From Sugiyamaella lignohabitans (lineage: Eukaryota > Ascomycota > Dipodascomycetes > Dipodascales > Trichomonascaceae): a stretch of 64,000 nt of DNA. Where the stretch lies: positions 1,550,001 through 1,614,000 of the forward strand of contig NC_031672.1 in NCBI RefSeq assembly GCF_001640025.1, written 5' to 3'. The notes beneath the pieces are model-generated. The model did not search any database and was not told where the DNA came from. It saw nothing but the letters and a program-made list of their open reading frames with translations. The position numbers and the translations under genes were made by a program. Below, in pieces: positions 1-9,900 of this stretch; positions within the stretch are counted from its first letter, which is position 1, and every line of letters starts with the position of its first letter.

Positions 1-74
1 AGGATGCACTTGTCAGACGAGACTTGTACATGTGATTAAAGGGTGAACTTCATCTATTAATGCTTAAATGCTAT

Positions 75-1514
75 TTAGTATTCGGCAAGATATTGGTTAA
101 GGACATCTCTCTTTTCAACGTTCTCAAACTTGAAACAAGCAGCCAACTCATCCAAATCCTCAAAGGAGAGGCCCTTGAAGTAGGAAGCAAACTCATAAGT
201 TAAGTACTGAGATAAGAGATTTTCTCGAAGAACACGGTCAATGTAGTTCTCAAAGTTTCTGTGAGTTGGGTAAACAATGCTTTGGAACTCCTTAGGAATG
301 ACCTCCTTGAAGTGCTTTTTAACTGGATCATAGACATTCTTCTCGATCTCAGGATCGGAATCTTTACCCCAACCGTCAAGACCCAACTTCTTCTTCTTCT
401 CCAACCAAGGTCCAAGCAATTGGAACCACTTGGACTTGGGAGAAACATAAGTTAAACCTTGATATCCAATATCCTTGTATAACCAGATAGACCAAGAAAT
501 TGGGGACTCATCACCACTGGGATCACCCTTGGCATAGATCTTGAGCTGATCTCTGAGTACCTTGTATCTGACAAGATTGGTCTCTTCGATGTTTTTATCA
601 CCTCTAACTTCAGAAGAGTAGACAGGTCCAAATTCTCCATTCCAGACAGGAACTTGGATCTTCTTAATGTAATCGATCTTGTTCTCATATTGGGACTTGA
701 GTTTGCCCAATTGCTCATCGCTTCCTACGTACTTTTCCTTGCAGCTAGGGAATCCGTAGATAGCATAATCGTGAATAGCATACACAGTGTTAGGGTAAAC
801 TCTATCAAGAGGGAATTGGGAAAAGTCCATTGAATAAGTGTTACCATCCAAAAAGAGGATATGGTTAGGATCAACTTCTCTAATAGCCTTTTCACACTTG
901 TCGTAGAAAGAAATCAATCTGTGATGCTTAGAATCAGCAGGCTCGTTCAATGGGTTGTAACCAGCGACCCAGGTGTTATCTTTGTAATGAGCAGCAATGA
1001 CCTTCCAGAGATCAATGATGCTGTCTTGGAGGCTATTAAAGTTCCAGAACAGAGCCTTGTGGAGACCTGCATCACAGTGCCAGCCTTGGTTTTGACCAGC
1101 AGGAGCAGTGTGTAAATCTAGAATTGTGTAAATGCCATACTTAGCACAACTGTCGACGATACGGTCCAGTAATCTGAAACCTTCAGGCTTGACTTTGGTA
1201 AGATCATTGTCGTCCAAAAAGTGGTGATAGTTGAATGGAATTCTAAGACAGTTGAGTTTCAATGAAGCGAAAAACTCAGAATCCTTATCAGTCCAGAAGT
1301 ATTCATAGAACTTTTCAAAGAAAAAATCAAACTTCTCTTGACCAAGAACCTTTAAAAGAGCTTCCTTATGTTCAGTTTCAGTACCAGGATAACCAGTAAT
1401 GAAGTTCTCCATGTTGAGGTGACCACCATTGGCAGCACCCTTCAGAACAACAGGCTTGTCATTCTGGTCAACAATTTTGGTTCCTTTGACTTTTAAAAAT
1501 CCTTGAGCAGTCAT
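75..1514 (-). CDS. Glycoside hydrolase family 5 enzyme (beta-glucosidase/glucanase type)
   Basis: Intronless 479-residue protein starting at an ATG whose complement is at 1512-1514. It has the two GH5 catalytic signatures: the acid/base glutamate in YNPLNEPAD (about E191) and the nucleophile in WNGEFGPVY (about E294), plus the RIPF strand (91-94) and the HDY histidine (about 248-250). GH5 enzymes hydrolyse beta-linked glycans or glucosides by a retaining mechanism. There is no hydrophobic signal peptide (the N-terminus is MTAQGFLKVKG), so a cytosolic enzyme such as a steryl- or lipid-glucosidase relative is more likely than a cell-wall exoglucanase. It is shorter than the fungal ergosteryl-beta-glucosidase family (over 700 residues), so the substrate remains open. 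Family assignment is firm, substrate is not. Confidence 0.85.
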   Translation of the reverse strand: MTAQGFLKVKGTKIVDQNDKPVVLKGAANGGHLNMENFITGYPGTETEHKEALLKVLGQEKFDFFFEKFYEYFWTDKDSEFFASLKLNCLRIPFNYHHFLDDNDLTKVKPEGFRLLDRIVDSCAKYGIYTILDLHTAPAGQNQGWHCDAGLHKALFWNFNSLQDSIIDLWKVIAAHYKDNTWVAGYNPLNEPADSKHHRLISFYDKCEKAIREVDPNHILFLDGNTYSMDFSQFPLDRVYPNTVYAIHDYAIYGFPSCKEKYVGSDEQLGKLKSQYENKIDYIKKIQVPVWNGEFGPVYSSEVRGDKNIEETNLVRYKVLRDQLKIYAKGDPSGDESPISWSIWLYKDIGYQGLTYVSPKSKWFQLLGPWLEKKKKLGLDGWGKDSDPEIEKNVYDPVKKHFKEVIPKEFQSIVYPTHRNFENYIDRVLRENLLSQYLTYEFASYFKGLSFEDLDELAACFKFENVEKRDVLNQYLAEY

Positions 1515-1999
1515 CTTTTAAAGCTAATTGAATTACCAATTACCTACTTTGAGTGGTATTCGTAGCAGGTTCGCTATTTATACTTTGCCAATTCGAAGTC
1601 CGAGCATACATTTTAACCGACTGCGTGGGGGTATCGGGGAAACCTGGAGAAACGTACCGATCTCCATATAATGCATTAGCCGGTTAAAATGGATCGGCAA
1701 GAGTCTGGGGTGTGAAACTGATAATCGCGATACGGATAAGAGACATTATATATAATGAAATGTGTTTATAAAATTAATGATAATATAAGGTTTAAGAAGT
1801 TCAGTGGAATAAAGAACCACTCCTATTATTTAGTATCCTATTTTGACAGAATATATCCCACAAACCAGTTTTTGAGGTCAGTAGTTGGAGTGGGATTGAG
1901 TGGGGTATTATGCAGACAGCCGATCAATGGACCCTGCTGAATGCGAGTCTATCGCTAGAATGATTCACCGAAGATTTATAAAAGTTCCTATTTGTCTAT
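1515..1999. other. Intergenic region, GH5 promoter side
   Basis: About 485 bases between the GH5 start and the 3' end of the sphingomyelinase gene, both on the minus strand. Apart from the TATA box I see no gene. The small open frame at 1755-1940 lacks any recognisable protein features. Confidence 0.6.
1575..1582 (-). promoter_or_regulatory. TATA box of the GH5 gene
   Basis: On the minus strand this reads TATAAATA, about 60 bases upstream of the GH5 start codon. Position and sequence fit a yeast TATA element. Assigned by position only. Confidence 0.5.
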
Positions 2000-3949
2000 T
2001 TAATGGCCGCAATGGCGTTTATTCTGGATTGATGGCTGAGCTATCTTGGCCAGCTCCTCGTTAATGAATGCCAGAGATGGGCCTTTTAGTACTGGTGGGT
2101 AGTACTTGTCTTTGGAATTTCCTGCTCTCAGGTTCTTAATAATTTTAGTCTTACATTGCCCACTTTTGCACACAACATCAGCTGTTGAGCTCTTACTTCT
2201 ACGAGTGTAATACTTTTGAAATGCTTTGTCATCTTTTTCAAAGAAATTTACGAGTGTGTGCCAAAATGTAGCGTTTAAAGGGCTATTGGTGGGCCATTCG
2301 GGGTAATAATCTCGCGCAGAGTATTCGTACTGCCACTTGGGAACGACCCATTTGCCAGAATCTGATATATTCGCAAAATAGGTTAGCGAGTCAAGGATTT
2401 CAAAGCTGGAGGTGTCAATCTTGTAGATACGATATCCTGCGTTGAGATTTGAATAGGGTGTGAGCGACGGAGCAAGCAGCTGGAAACTAATCGGTTCTGT
2501 CTTGTCATGATTGTACTGAACAGCAAACTCATCATAATGAGTATGTCCATAAAATTGCGCTCTTATTGTCTTAGAGTATCTCTCTACGATTTGCTGGAAT
2601 GCATTTGACCAGGGAACAATGCAATCTGAACATCCTGGTGGGAGGTGGCCCATGAGCCAAACTGCCTCGCCGTTGGCTTCACTATCTGCGAGCTCGTTAG
2701 CTATCCATTGCAACTGACCATTGGGATCTATTTGTGACGCATCGTTATAGTACAGAAAGGTGTTTAACGCATAGCAATCGTTGGTATTCATATTTATTAT
2801 CTTTAGGCCTATTAAGGGTCTTGTCGAGTACACTCCTTGGACGGTCTCCAACATTGACGCAGCATTAGGTGCTAGCCAGTATGACCAAATATCAGACAAA
2901 TTGTTAAACACCCAATTATTAAGAGGTTTCTGCCCTGTCTTCAACAATCCTAATGGTTGAAACAGGTTTAATGGAGACGTGTCATGATTGCCGACTGTAG
3001 AGTACAGATTGTTGGGAAGTAACTTTAAATACTCGAAGATTCTATAGGAGTCTAAAACAGTAGTCTGGTTGTCATACCATACGTTGTGAGGAGCGATGTC
3101 TCCTGTGAAGATTGAAAGGTCAGGAGTAACACCAGTGACTGATTGAAAAGTTGTCAGAAAGCTCTCCAGTAGGGTATGAGGTGTGTCGCAATTAAATTCA
3201 CCCCAGGTCGATGCTGGATGGTTCCTCTTGTTACCATCTGGATTGGTACGATCTTCACAACACAGGGCATAACTACAGTTAGCTTCAGAACCCTGTTGGT
3301 AAGTGGGATCGTAGTGGATATCCGAGATGTGCAGTAATGTCAATGGTTCGCTAGATTTGGGTTGATGTATCTTTGGAGAATGGGGTTTTGATCCATGGTT
3401 GTTATTCCTAGTGTGTTGTGTAGAGGAAAATGACAAAGACACATTTTTCGGAACAAACCCTGGACATGAGTTTAACACTGAGTTACAGAACAATTGCCCT
3501 GTATATCCATTGAGCTGATTGCTGGATCTCAGTGCCTCTAACACATAAGGAGCCTGTTGACTGACTACACCTTGGCACTCAGGGCGAGGAACCCCGGCCA
3601 TTGTACAAATTTCAGTAACTATGTTTTCAAATCCAGTCAGTCCATAGTCAGTAGCTCCTCTTACAATTCCCAAAGCCGACTGGCAAAAGTCACAGTCTAT
3701 CGTGACCCCAGTACTACTAACCAGATCGTCTCCAAACGTGAACAATGATGGCAGGGTCAATTTAAAGGCGCTTTGTACTTCCTTCGACAACGATGCCAAC
3801 ATAGGCGTCAGCGGAGGCGAAGATCCTTGCGCTCTTCGTTGATGCGACAACTGCTCTTCGTCAAAAAATATAGGATTCCGAGGTTGGAAATCAGCCAATG
3901 TCTCCTTCAAAAGACACACTGCTAAAACAATTATACCAACGACCCACAT
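2000..3949 (-). CDS. Acid-sphingomyelinase-like phosphodiesterase, secreted or vacuolar
   Basis: 649 residues. The open frame extends to 3958 only through a TTG. The first ATG is at 3949 and is followed directly by a classic signal peptide (MWVVGIIVLAVCLL). Residues about 85-165 form a saposin-B domain with paired cysteines (CDFCQSA, CTMAG, CQG, CNS, SCPG). The calcineurin-like metallophosphoesterase domain follows with metal ligands in HISDIHYD (about 207-214), TGDIAPHN, VGNHDTSP, MGHLPPGC and YGHTHYDEF. This saposin plus metallophosphatase order is that of acid sphingomyelinases, which release phosphocholine from sphingomyelin. Yeasts lack bulk sphingomyelin, so the natural substrate may be another phospho-head-group lipid or a phosphodiester. 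A cysteine-rich C-terminal region matches the family. It was probably exported through the secretory pathway. Confidence 0.88.
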   Translation of the reverse strand: MWVVGIIVLAVCLLKETLADFQPRNPIFFDEEQLSHQRRAQGSSPPLTPMLASLSKEVQSAFKLTLPSLFTFGDDLVSSTGVTIDCDFCQSALGIVRGATDYGLTGFENIVTEICTMAGVPRPECQGVVSQQAPYVLEALRSSNQLNGYTGQLFCNSVLNSCPGFVPKNVSLSFSSTQHTRNNNHGSKPHSPKIHQPKSSEPLTLLHISDIHYDPTYQQGSEANCSYALCCEDRTNPDGNKRNHPASTWGEFNCDTPHTLLESFLTTFQSVTGVTPDLSIFTGDIAPHNVWYDNQTTVLDSYRIFEYLKLLPNNLYSTVGNHDTSPLNLFQPLGLLKTGQKPLNNWVFNNLSDIWSYWLAPNAASMLETVQGVYSTRPLIGLKIINMNTNDCYALNTFLYYNDASQIDPNGQLQWIANELADSEANGEAVWLMGHLPPGCSDCIVPWSNAFQQIVERYSKTIRAQFYGHTHYDEFAVQYNHDKTEPISFQLLAPSLTPYSNLNAGYRIYKIDTSSFEILDSLTYFANISDSGKWVVPKWQYEYSARDYYPEWPTNSPLNATFWHTLVNFFEKDDKAFQKYYTRRSKSSTADVVCKSGQCKTKIIKNLRAGNSKDKYYPPVLKGPSLAFINEELAKIAQPSIQNKRHCGH

Positions 3950-4173
3950 ACTATTCAATTGTCAACCAATTAGTATGCCCCCCTGTCGTGACAATTCTCA
4001 ACTCGTGCTTCAATCAATGACATGATTAATTTAAACTAAATTAGTCAGGGATTGTGTTGTCCTTGTGAGCTTTGCTTTGTTCACTTTAAAGTTTATAACT
4101 ATCATTATATTAGACACTAACTATGAGCCGATCTTGCTAACTAATGTCAAGAACACAAACGAGAGCTTGCTAC

Positions 4174-4951
4174 TTACTGTTTCTTGGCATCTTGAATCCT
4201 CTTTGCAAACGATTGGTAAATGGCATCAACATTGAAAATCTTCTTGAAAGCAGGAAGATCATGAATGGCCTTGACATATTCAACATAAGAAGCGTACTTA
4301 GGATCGGTGGTGAGCTTGGTCTTGATAGAGCTGGGGATAATACCTTTCTCGATCAATAAGTTAATTCTGCCAACAAATGGAGCAACCAAAACATCGCCAA
4401 GTTGAACTCTCGACTGACCAGCAGCAAAAGGTCCATCACCATCTTTCTTGTTAGGTTGCAAGTAAGGAATGGCCTTGTCCAAAGCTTCGAAGAACGAGCT
4501 CTCAATCTCAGCGTCCGTACGTTCTACACCTCTAAAAATAGGGTAGATAGTAGCAGCAGGAAGTGTCTCAATGAATCTATCGGCCCACAACTGACTCTTA
4601 GCATTAATTAAAGGATCACTAGAAAGCAAACCAGCCTCTGGGAACAATTCGGCAACATAACGAGTGGTGATGGCCGACTCGACTAAAATCTCGCCATTGA
4701 CAGTGACAGCAGGAACCTTTGTGGAGATCTTAAGGAACCAATCAGGTTTGTTTTGGAGATCAATCTCTTTCAATTCATACTTGGCACCAGCAATTTCAAG
4801 CGCAAGCCACGTACGATTAGCCCAAGGGCAACTAAGACACTGTTAGCCAACGAACTACATACAGCAATAACCAGCATATAAAGAACTGACACCAGTTATT
4901 CACTTACATCTTACTAGAATAGAGGACAAGTTCAGGAAGAGCAGCTGACAT
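4174..4951 (-). CDS. Omega-class glutathione S-transferase
   Basis: Two exons, complement of 4174-4831 and 4908-4951, give 233 residues. The 44-bp first exon starts at the ATG at 4951. The 76-bp intron has GTAAGT and a TAG acceptor, with a CTAAC about 10 bases before it. Joining restores SSKICPWANR, whose cysteine (C16) is the catalytic Cys of omega GSTs, followed by the thioredoxin-fold VPAVTVNGEILVESAIT (cis-proline and glutathione-binding Glu-Ser). The rest is the all-helical C-terminal domain. The motif split by the intron confirms the splice. The likely role is thiol transfer or reduction in oxidative or xenobiotic stress. A TTACTAA (Yap1-type) site lies about 95 bases upstream. Confidence 0.88.
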
Positions 4952-5044
4952 TTTTTCTGTTTTATTAAGTATCAATTGAACCAATTGAGTAATTGCAACT
5001 GTAAACCGGATCTGTTTATATAGTTTAATTTCAGATATCCAGTC

Positions 5045-5051
5045 TTACTAA
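5045..5051 (+). promoter_or_regulatory. Yap1-type response element upstream of the GST gene
   Basis: Exact TTACTAA, the consensus of yeast AP-1 (Yap) oxidative-stress regulators, at about 95 bases before the GST start codon. A single seven-base match can occur by chance. Its place in front of a glutathione transferase gene is what makes it plausible. Confidence 0.4.
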
Positions 5052-5239
5052 GCGCCCCTGCGGCAGCTGTACTTGCTTTTGTCATCTCTGGTGATTTGTC
5101 CACTAAATGGCGCAATCATTTCCACATACAGCCAGACCCAACCCACAATCCCGTCGGAGTTCCATGGAACGTGAACCGCAAACCCGACTATTGCTAGCGA
5201 TAAACCTGCTGGTCCAGCAACTTTTGTAGGGGGCTCTCT

Positions 5240-5373
5240 GCCTCCGGCGGCTGGGGCTCCGCCCCAGACCCCGTTGCTCCTGCTTCGCAGGAGTCACTGT
5301 ATCCCCACGGAACCGACTCGAGCGTAGCGAGAGGAGCAGCGGGGTCTGGGGCGGAGCCCCAGCCGCCGGAGGC
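5240..5373 (+). repeat. GC-rich palindromic element, full copy 1 (A-B orientation)
   Basis: About 134 bp bounded by GCCTCCGGCGGCTGGGGC and its reverse complement. Left arm A holds the hairpin CTCCTGCTTCGCAGGAG. The right arm is the inverted B arm (CTCGAGCG...CGAGAGGAG). It lies in the gap between the GST promoter and the 3' end of the GNAT gene, 81 bases from the GNAT stop. Confidence 0.9.
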
Positions 5374-5453
5374 AGTGCCCATTCAGTCATAGTTCATTAA
5401 ATAAAGAGTTCAGGAAAGAGTATGGAGTGACGCAGGGTCCAGAGGATCTGCGA

Positions 5454-6358
5454 TTAGACTGCCGGTTGGCGGATCATACAGTAGACCTGTGAGAGGTTAG
5501 AACGCGGTTGGAAGTCGTGGGAGTGTGAGAAACTTACCTCGCCAGCTTTGCCGTCGACTTCTACTTTGAGTGTGGATACGTATTTGAAGCCCCATTTCTC
5601 GTAGATGATCATGTTGGGCACTTTCTTGGTGCTTTCCAGTAGACACTTGTATCCGCCTCTATCGACCTGTGGATGTTAGTTTTTTCAGTATTGTGACAAC
5701 TGAAGGTGTAAAAATAAGCTTCGCTGCTAGGAGACTCACCTCTTTCAGTACAGTGTCTACCAGACCAGACGCGACTCCTTTTCCTTGGTATCCAGGACGC
5801 ACTGCTAGTATGTGGAAGTACCAGAATCCCTTGTCATCGGGTATGAGATCCTTCTGATTCTGAATCTGTTCCTTTTTGAATTTCTCAAAAGTCTGTATGT
5901 GTCGTTAGTAACGTTTCAAACACAATTGAAGCCAGCTGTAGAGCTCTTTCGCATGCCCCTGGCTGCTCTACGCGCAATCCAATGTGAGATCACACGGAAC
6001 ATATACTTACAGCTGGAGCAGGTCCATATAGCCAATCAAGTCTCTTTCTCTGGGTCCAAGTTTGCCAGCCACCGAGCCATTCTCCCCAGGTTTGAGACTC
6101 GGCATCCTTTTTAGACACTGGGGGCTCCCAAACGGATATTCCAACCACAGCATCAGAATCAGTATCAATGGCGATCAGCACTTTCTTACCAGGCTTCAAT
6201 CCTCGACGAATACCTAGCTCTCTAATTGCTCGGCGGAACTTCTTCTCCGAGTCTTTATAAAGCCATACATCCAAAGGATCACCTTCAAATGCCAACTCGA
6301 CTGTGTCGACAGCCGAGTCTACATACTGTTCAGTAAGGTCTTGGTAAATGATAGTCAT
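5454..6358 (-). CDS. GNAT-family N-acetyltransferase
   Basis: Four exons, complement of 5454-5486, 5538-5666, 5740-5892 and 6011-6358, giving 220 residues. All internal exons are in phase 0 and each intron has a clear donor and a CAG acceptor. The spliced protein has the GNAT core: the acetyl-CoA pyrophosphate-binding loop VRPGYQGKGVASGLV (R-x-x-G-x-G/A type) in exon 2, then LLESTKKVPNMIIYEKWGFKYV, the hallmark C-terminal strand and helix. The first 116 residues form the substrate-side domain. It transfers acetyl from acetyl-CoA to an amine. The substrate cannot be told. Many fungal homologues are annotated only as puromycin-acetyltransferase-like. The first ATG (6358) is used. Confidence 0.82.
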
Positions 6359-6932
6359 GTCTGTTCTAATGATATTTTTAGTTCTATCGGATCTCCTTTC
6401 ACTTTATGGAGTGAGAATATAATCGTTGGTCAAATTTGTCAATTGTTTAATGGCTGGCTAGGACAGAAGCATTTATACCTCGAGTCCAGGTATGAGATGT
6501 CAATATCTCGAGGTGTTTATATGCACATGAAAGTTTGTATGACGCATAGTTCTTATCTTATCTACGTTTTCCCCAGCCGCCATGCATGATGTCGCTTAAA
6601 GATGCTCTTACTGGCGGCGAGTCATCGGACTTCCACATTTCTCCAAGGCAGGCATGTAATGACGATAATAAGGGGTTCCTGGTATCGTAATCGTCCTAGT
6701 CAGCTAACATTGTCAAATCGTGATATGTCGTTAGCTAGTTCCTGCGTCTCCGTTATATGCCATTTATTCCCCGCCGACTACCGGATGACTATATTTCGGT
6801 TCGATTCGGTCTGTGAAAACACATACTATATTGAGATTAGAGTATGAAGTCAAAGTGGAGATTATATCTATATGCAGTTTAAATAAGTAATGACCAAATA
6901 AATGAGTAATTGATTGGCGTTTAGCGGATTAC
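6359..6932. other. Intergenic region with an imperfect inverted repeat
   Basis: Promoter side of the GNAT gene and 3' flank of the ABCB transporter. It holds an imperfect inverted repeat at 6469-6484 and 6507-6524, each arm ending in CTCGAG. No credible gene is seen in it. Confidence 0.5.
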
Positions 6933-9900
6933 TCACTGGTGTAATGATTGCATTTGCACCAATTCGTAGTACTTACTGCGATTGGCTAGCAGCTGTTGGT
7001 GGGATCCCGACTCGAGAATCTTACCCTCGTCAAACACGTAAATAATATCAGCTTTCTGAATTGTTGACAATCTATGAGCAACAGCAATTGTGGTCCGACC
7101 TTTGGCTGCTTCGTCCAATGCTTGTTGGACGATCTTTTCAGATTCACTATCTAGAGCGGATGTAGCTTCGTCTAATAGCAGCACTTTTGGATTTCTAATA
7201 AGTGCTCTAGCAATTGCGATTCGTTGCTTTTGTCCTCCGGATAATAACGTACCCTTTGCTCCTGCAAAGGTTTCATACCCATCAGGTAGTGACATGATAA
7301 AATCGTGGATGTTGGCTTTGCGGGCAGCAGCATACATATCTTCCTCGGTCGCATTTTGACCATCCATTATTCCAAGCATGATATTTTCCCTAATCGAGCC
7401 GCTGTATAGAATTGGTTCTTGTTGTACAAGGGCAATATGATTTCGATATGCGTTAATGTTTAAACTCGAAATATCATGACCATCTAATAGAACCCGACCC
7501 GATAATGGAGAATAGAATCTCTCGATGAGATTGATTGTAGTACTCTTGCCACATCCTGATGCACCAACCAAAGCGACATACTGACCAGTTCCGATTTTGA
7601 GATTCAATCCCTGTAAAACAGGTACATGTGGTCTAGTCGGATATCGGAAGTATATGTTCTGGAACTCCACATTTCCCTTTACAGTATCGACATCTAAAGT
7701 TTCACCGTCGGACGACCAGGTGTCAATCTTTGGTGTGACATCCAAGATTTTAAAGATATTGTTGGTAGCATGACGAGCTTTACCCATATCAGGCGCATAC
7801 GAGAAAATAGAACCTGCTGCCTGTGCTCCAAAAACAACTGAACTGAATGAAACATAGAATTGAAATGAGGTGATGCTATAGGTTTTCAGCAAAGTCGTTC
7901 CATACCAAAAGCCCAGTCCCATTACCCAAGGAGTCAACCCTTGAGAAAGAGCAAGCAAAAGAGACGACCTCACTATATCAGCACGAGACCGCCTGACCTG
8001 GCCCTCTACACTATCCGCGTATGTCCTCCAGACACCATCCTCTCTTGTTAATGAAGCAACCGTGCGAACAGCAGAGATACTCTCGCAAGCATATGAACTG
8101 GATTTTTCATAAACTTTCTTTGCTCGCTCTTGCAATTGAAGCATGACGTACACTGTCGTGAAACCACATCCCACCAACACGGGTACACATGCGGTTACAA
8201 CAAGGCCCAGTCTCCAATTAAAGGCTATAGAAACGATAATTCCACCAAAAAGGGTTACAAAGGATTGCAGGATCTGACCCAGAGTGGCACCGCCAAATCC
8301 TTCTACTGCTTGAGCATCCTTGGCTAAAGTTGCAGTCAAGGAGCCGGCCGAATTCTCATCCCGATCAAAAAATTCAACATCCATGCGCAAGTATTGACGG
8401 AAAACTCTCAGCCGAATAGTTCGGACAAGTTTCTGTGCCGAGTAGGATAGACAGCCTACCATCACAAGATAAAGGCAAAACATCAGAACTCCGACCATGA
8501 AATAGTAACCAGTATAAACATTGACTTTATGACGCATGGTACCGTAGTGTTCGGGAGTCACCATAAGAGCTTGGGTAAGTTTAGCAAATAATATGGACAG
8601 AGATGGATAGCCAAAGCCAGTAAACATAGCGGCAACAGCTCCTAAAATCATGAACTTCTTCTCATCGTTATTGAATCGAAGAATCAGGCCAATTAGCTGG
8701 AATACATTGCGCTTAACCTCGACATTGGAATCCTCAGTCACTGCAGGAATACTGGACAAAGACTCAGAAATTTCAATGTCATCCAAGTCTTTCACTACCG
8801 GCTCTGGTTCTTGCTTGACTGGTATCGGTAATAGTTCGGCGACAGGTTCATCTAGATGCTCAATGTGCATGCTGATAGACTGGGCTTGCACAAGCTCATA
8901 GTAAACGCCTTGCTTGGATAACAACTCTTGATGTGAGCCCTGTTCGACTACATCTCCCTGAGACATAACGACGATTTTATCAGCATCTTTGATAGTAGAT
9001 AGACGATGGGCGATGACAATAGTTGTTCTGTCTTTGGATGCGCGGTCAAGAGCTTCCTGGACAACTCCTTCAGACTTGGTGTCTAGAGCAGATGTCGCCT
9101 CATCCAACAGCAAGATCTTCGGATTCGAGATAATGGCACGGGCAATAGCAATACGCTGTTTCTGGCCTCCTGATAACAGAAAACCACGGTCACCAACGTT
9201 GGTATCCAATCCGTCAGTCAGATTCTGGATGAATTCCCAAGCATTGGAAAACTTACATGCTTCAACTACAAGTTCGCGTTTCTTCTCTTCAGGAGCGTTT
9301 TCAAAAGGTGACCCGATCAATCCGTAGCAAATGTTTTCATATATGCTAACCGCAAAAAGTGTTGGTTCCTGGGATACCAAGGAAATCTGCTGTCTAAGCC
9401 ATTTCAGGTTCAGTTCGCTTATATCTCTACCGTCAATCTTCACGCTACCAGAAAGCGGTTGATAGAATCGTTCTAATAGACCGATAATGGTCGACTTACC
9501 AGATCCAGACATGCCGACTAATGCTACAGTCTGACCAGGTTTGACTTCCAGATCGAGACTATGCAATACCTCTACATCTGGTCTCGACGGATATACAAAT
9601 CGAACATCCTTTAGCTCAATATGGCCCTGAATATTTTCAATTATATCGCCCTCATTAGAATCACTATCAATAACCGGTACTCTATCAATGGCTTCGAAAA
9701 CTGTTTTTGCTGAGGAGAGTGCCACAGTGACAGCTTGAAGTGATGGTGCAATTTGACCAAGTTGGAATGCTCCTATCATCATGGACATGATGACTGTAAC
9801 AACCGAGCCCACGTTCATCTCACCACTGGCAATGAAACGTGATCCCTGCCAGAATGCCAATGCATACGTGAAATATATCACCGACCAAAGCCAAGCAACA

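Noticed and set aside
5240..5373. GC-rich element as a rho-independent terminator or bacterial attenuator
   Set aside because: The genome is eukaryotic and the hairpins lack a following T-run. A mobile or structural element fits better.
5103..5390. Open frames running through the GC-rich elements (here and at 28394-28720, 31012-31512, 32111-32384, 39469-40302, 42092-42541, 46867-47087 and elsewhere)
   Set aside because: They read the same PPAAGAPPQT-like or GVWGAAPAAGG-like nonsense from the repeat arms in several frames. The arms are palindromic, and frames differ between copies.
6790..6812. GGTTCGATTC resembling a tRNA B box
   Set aside because: No pairing T-stem, anticodon arm or A box lies at the right distance on either strand.
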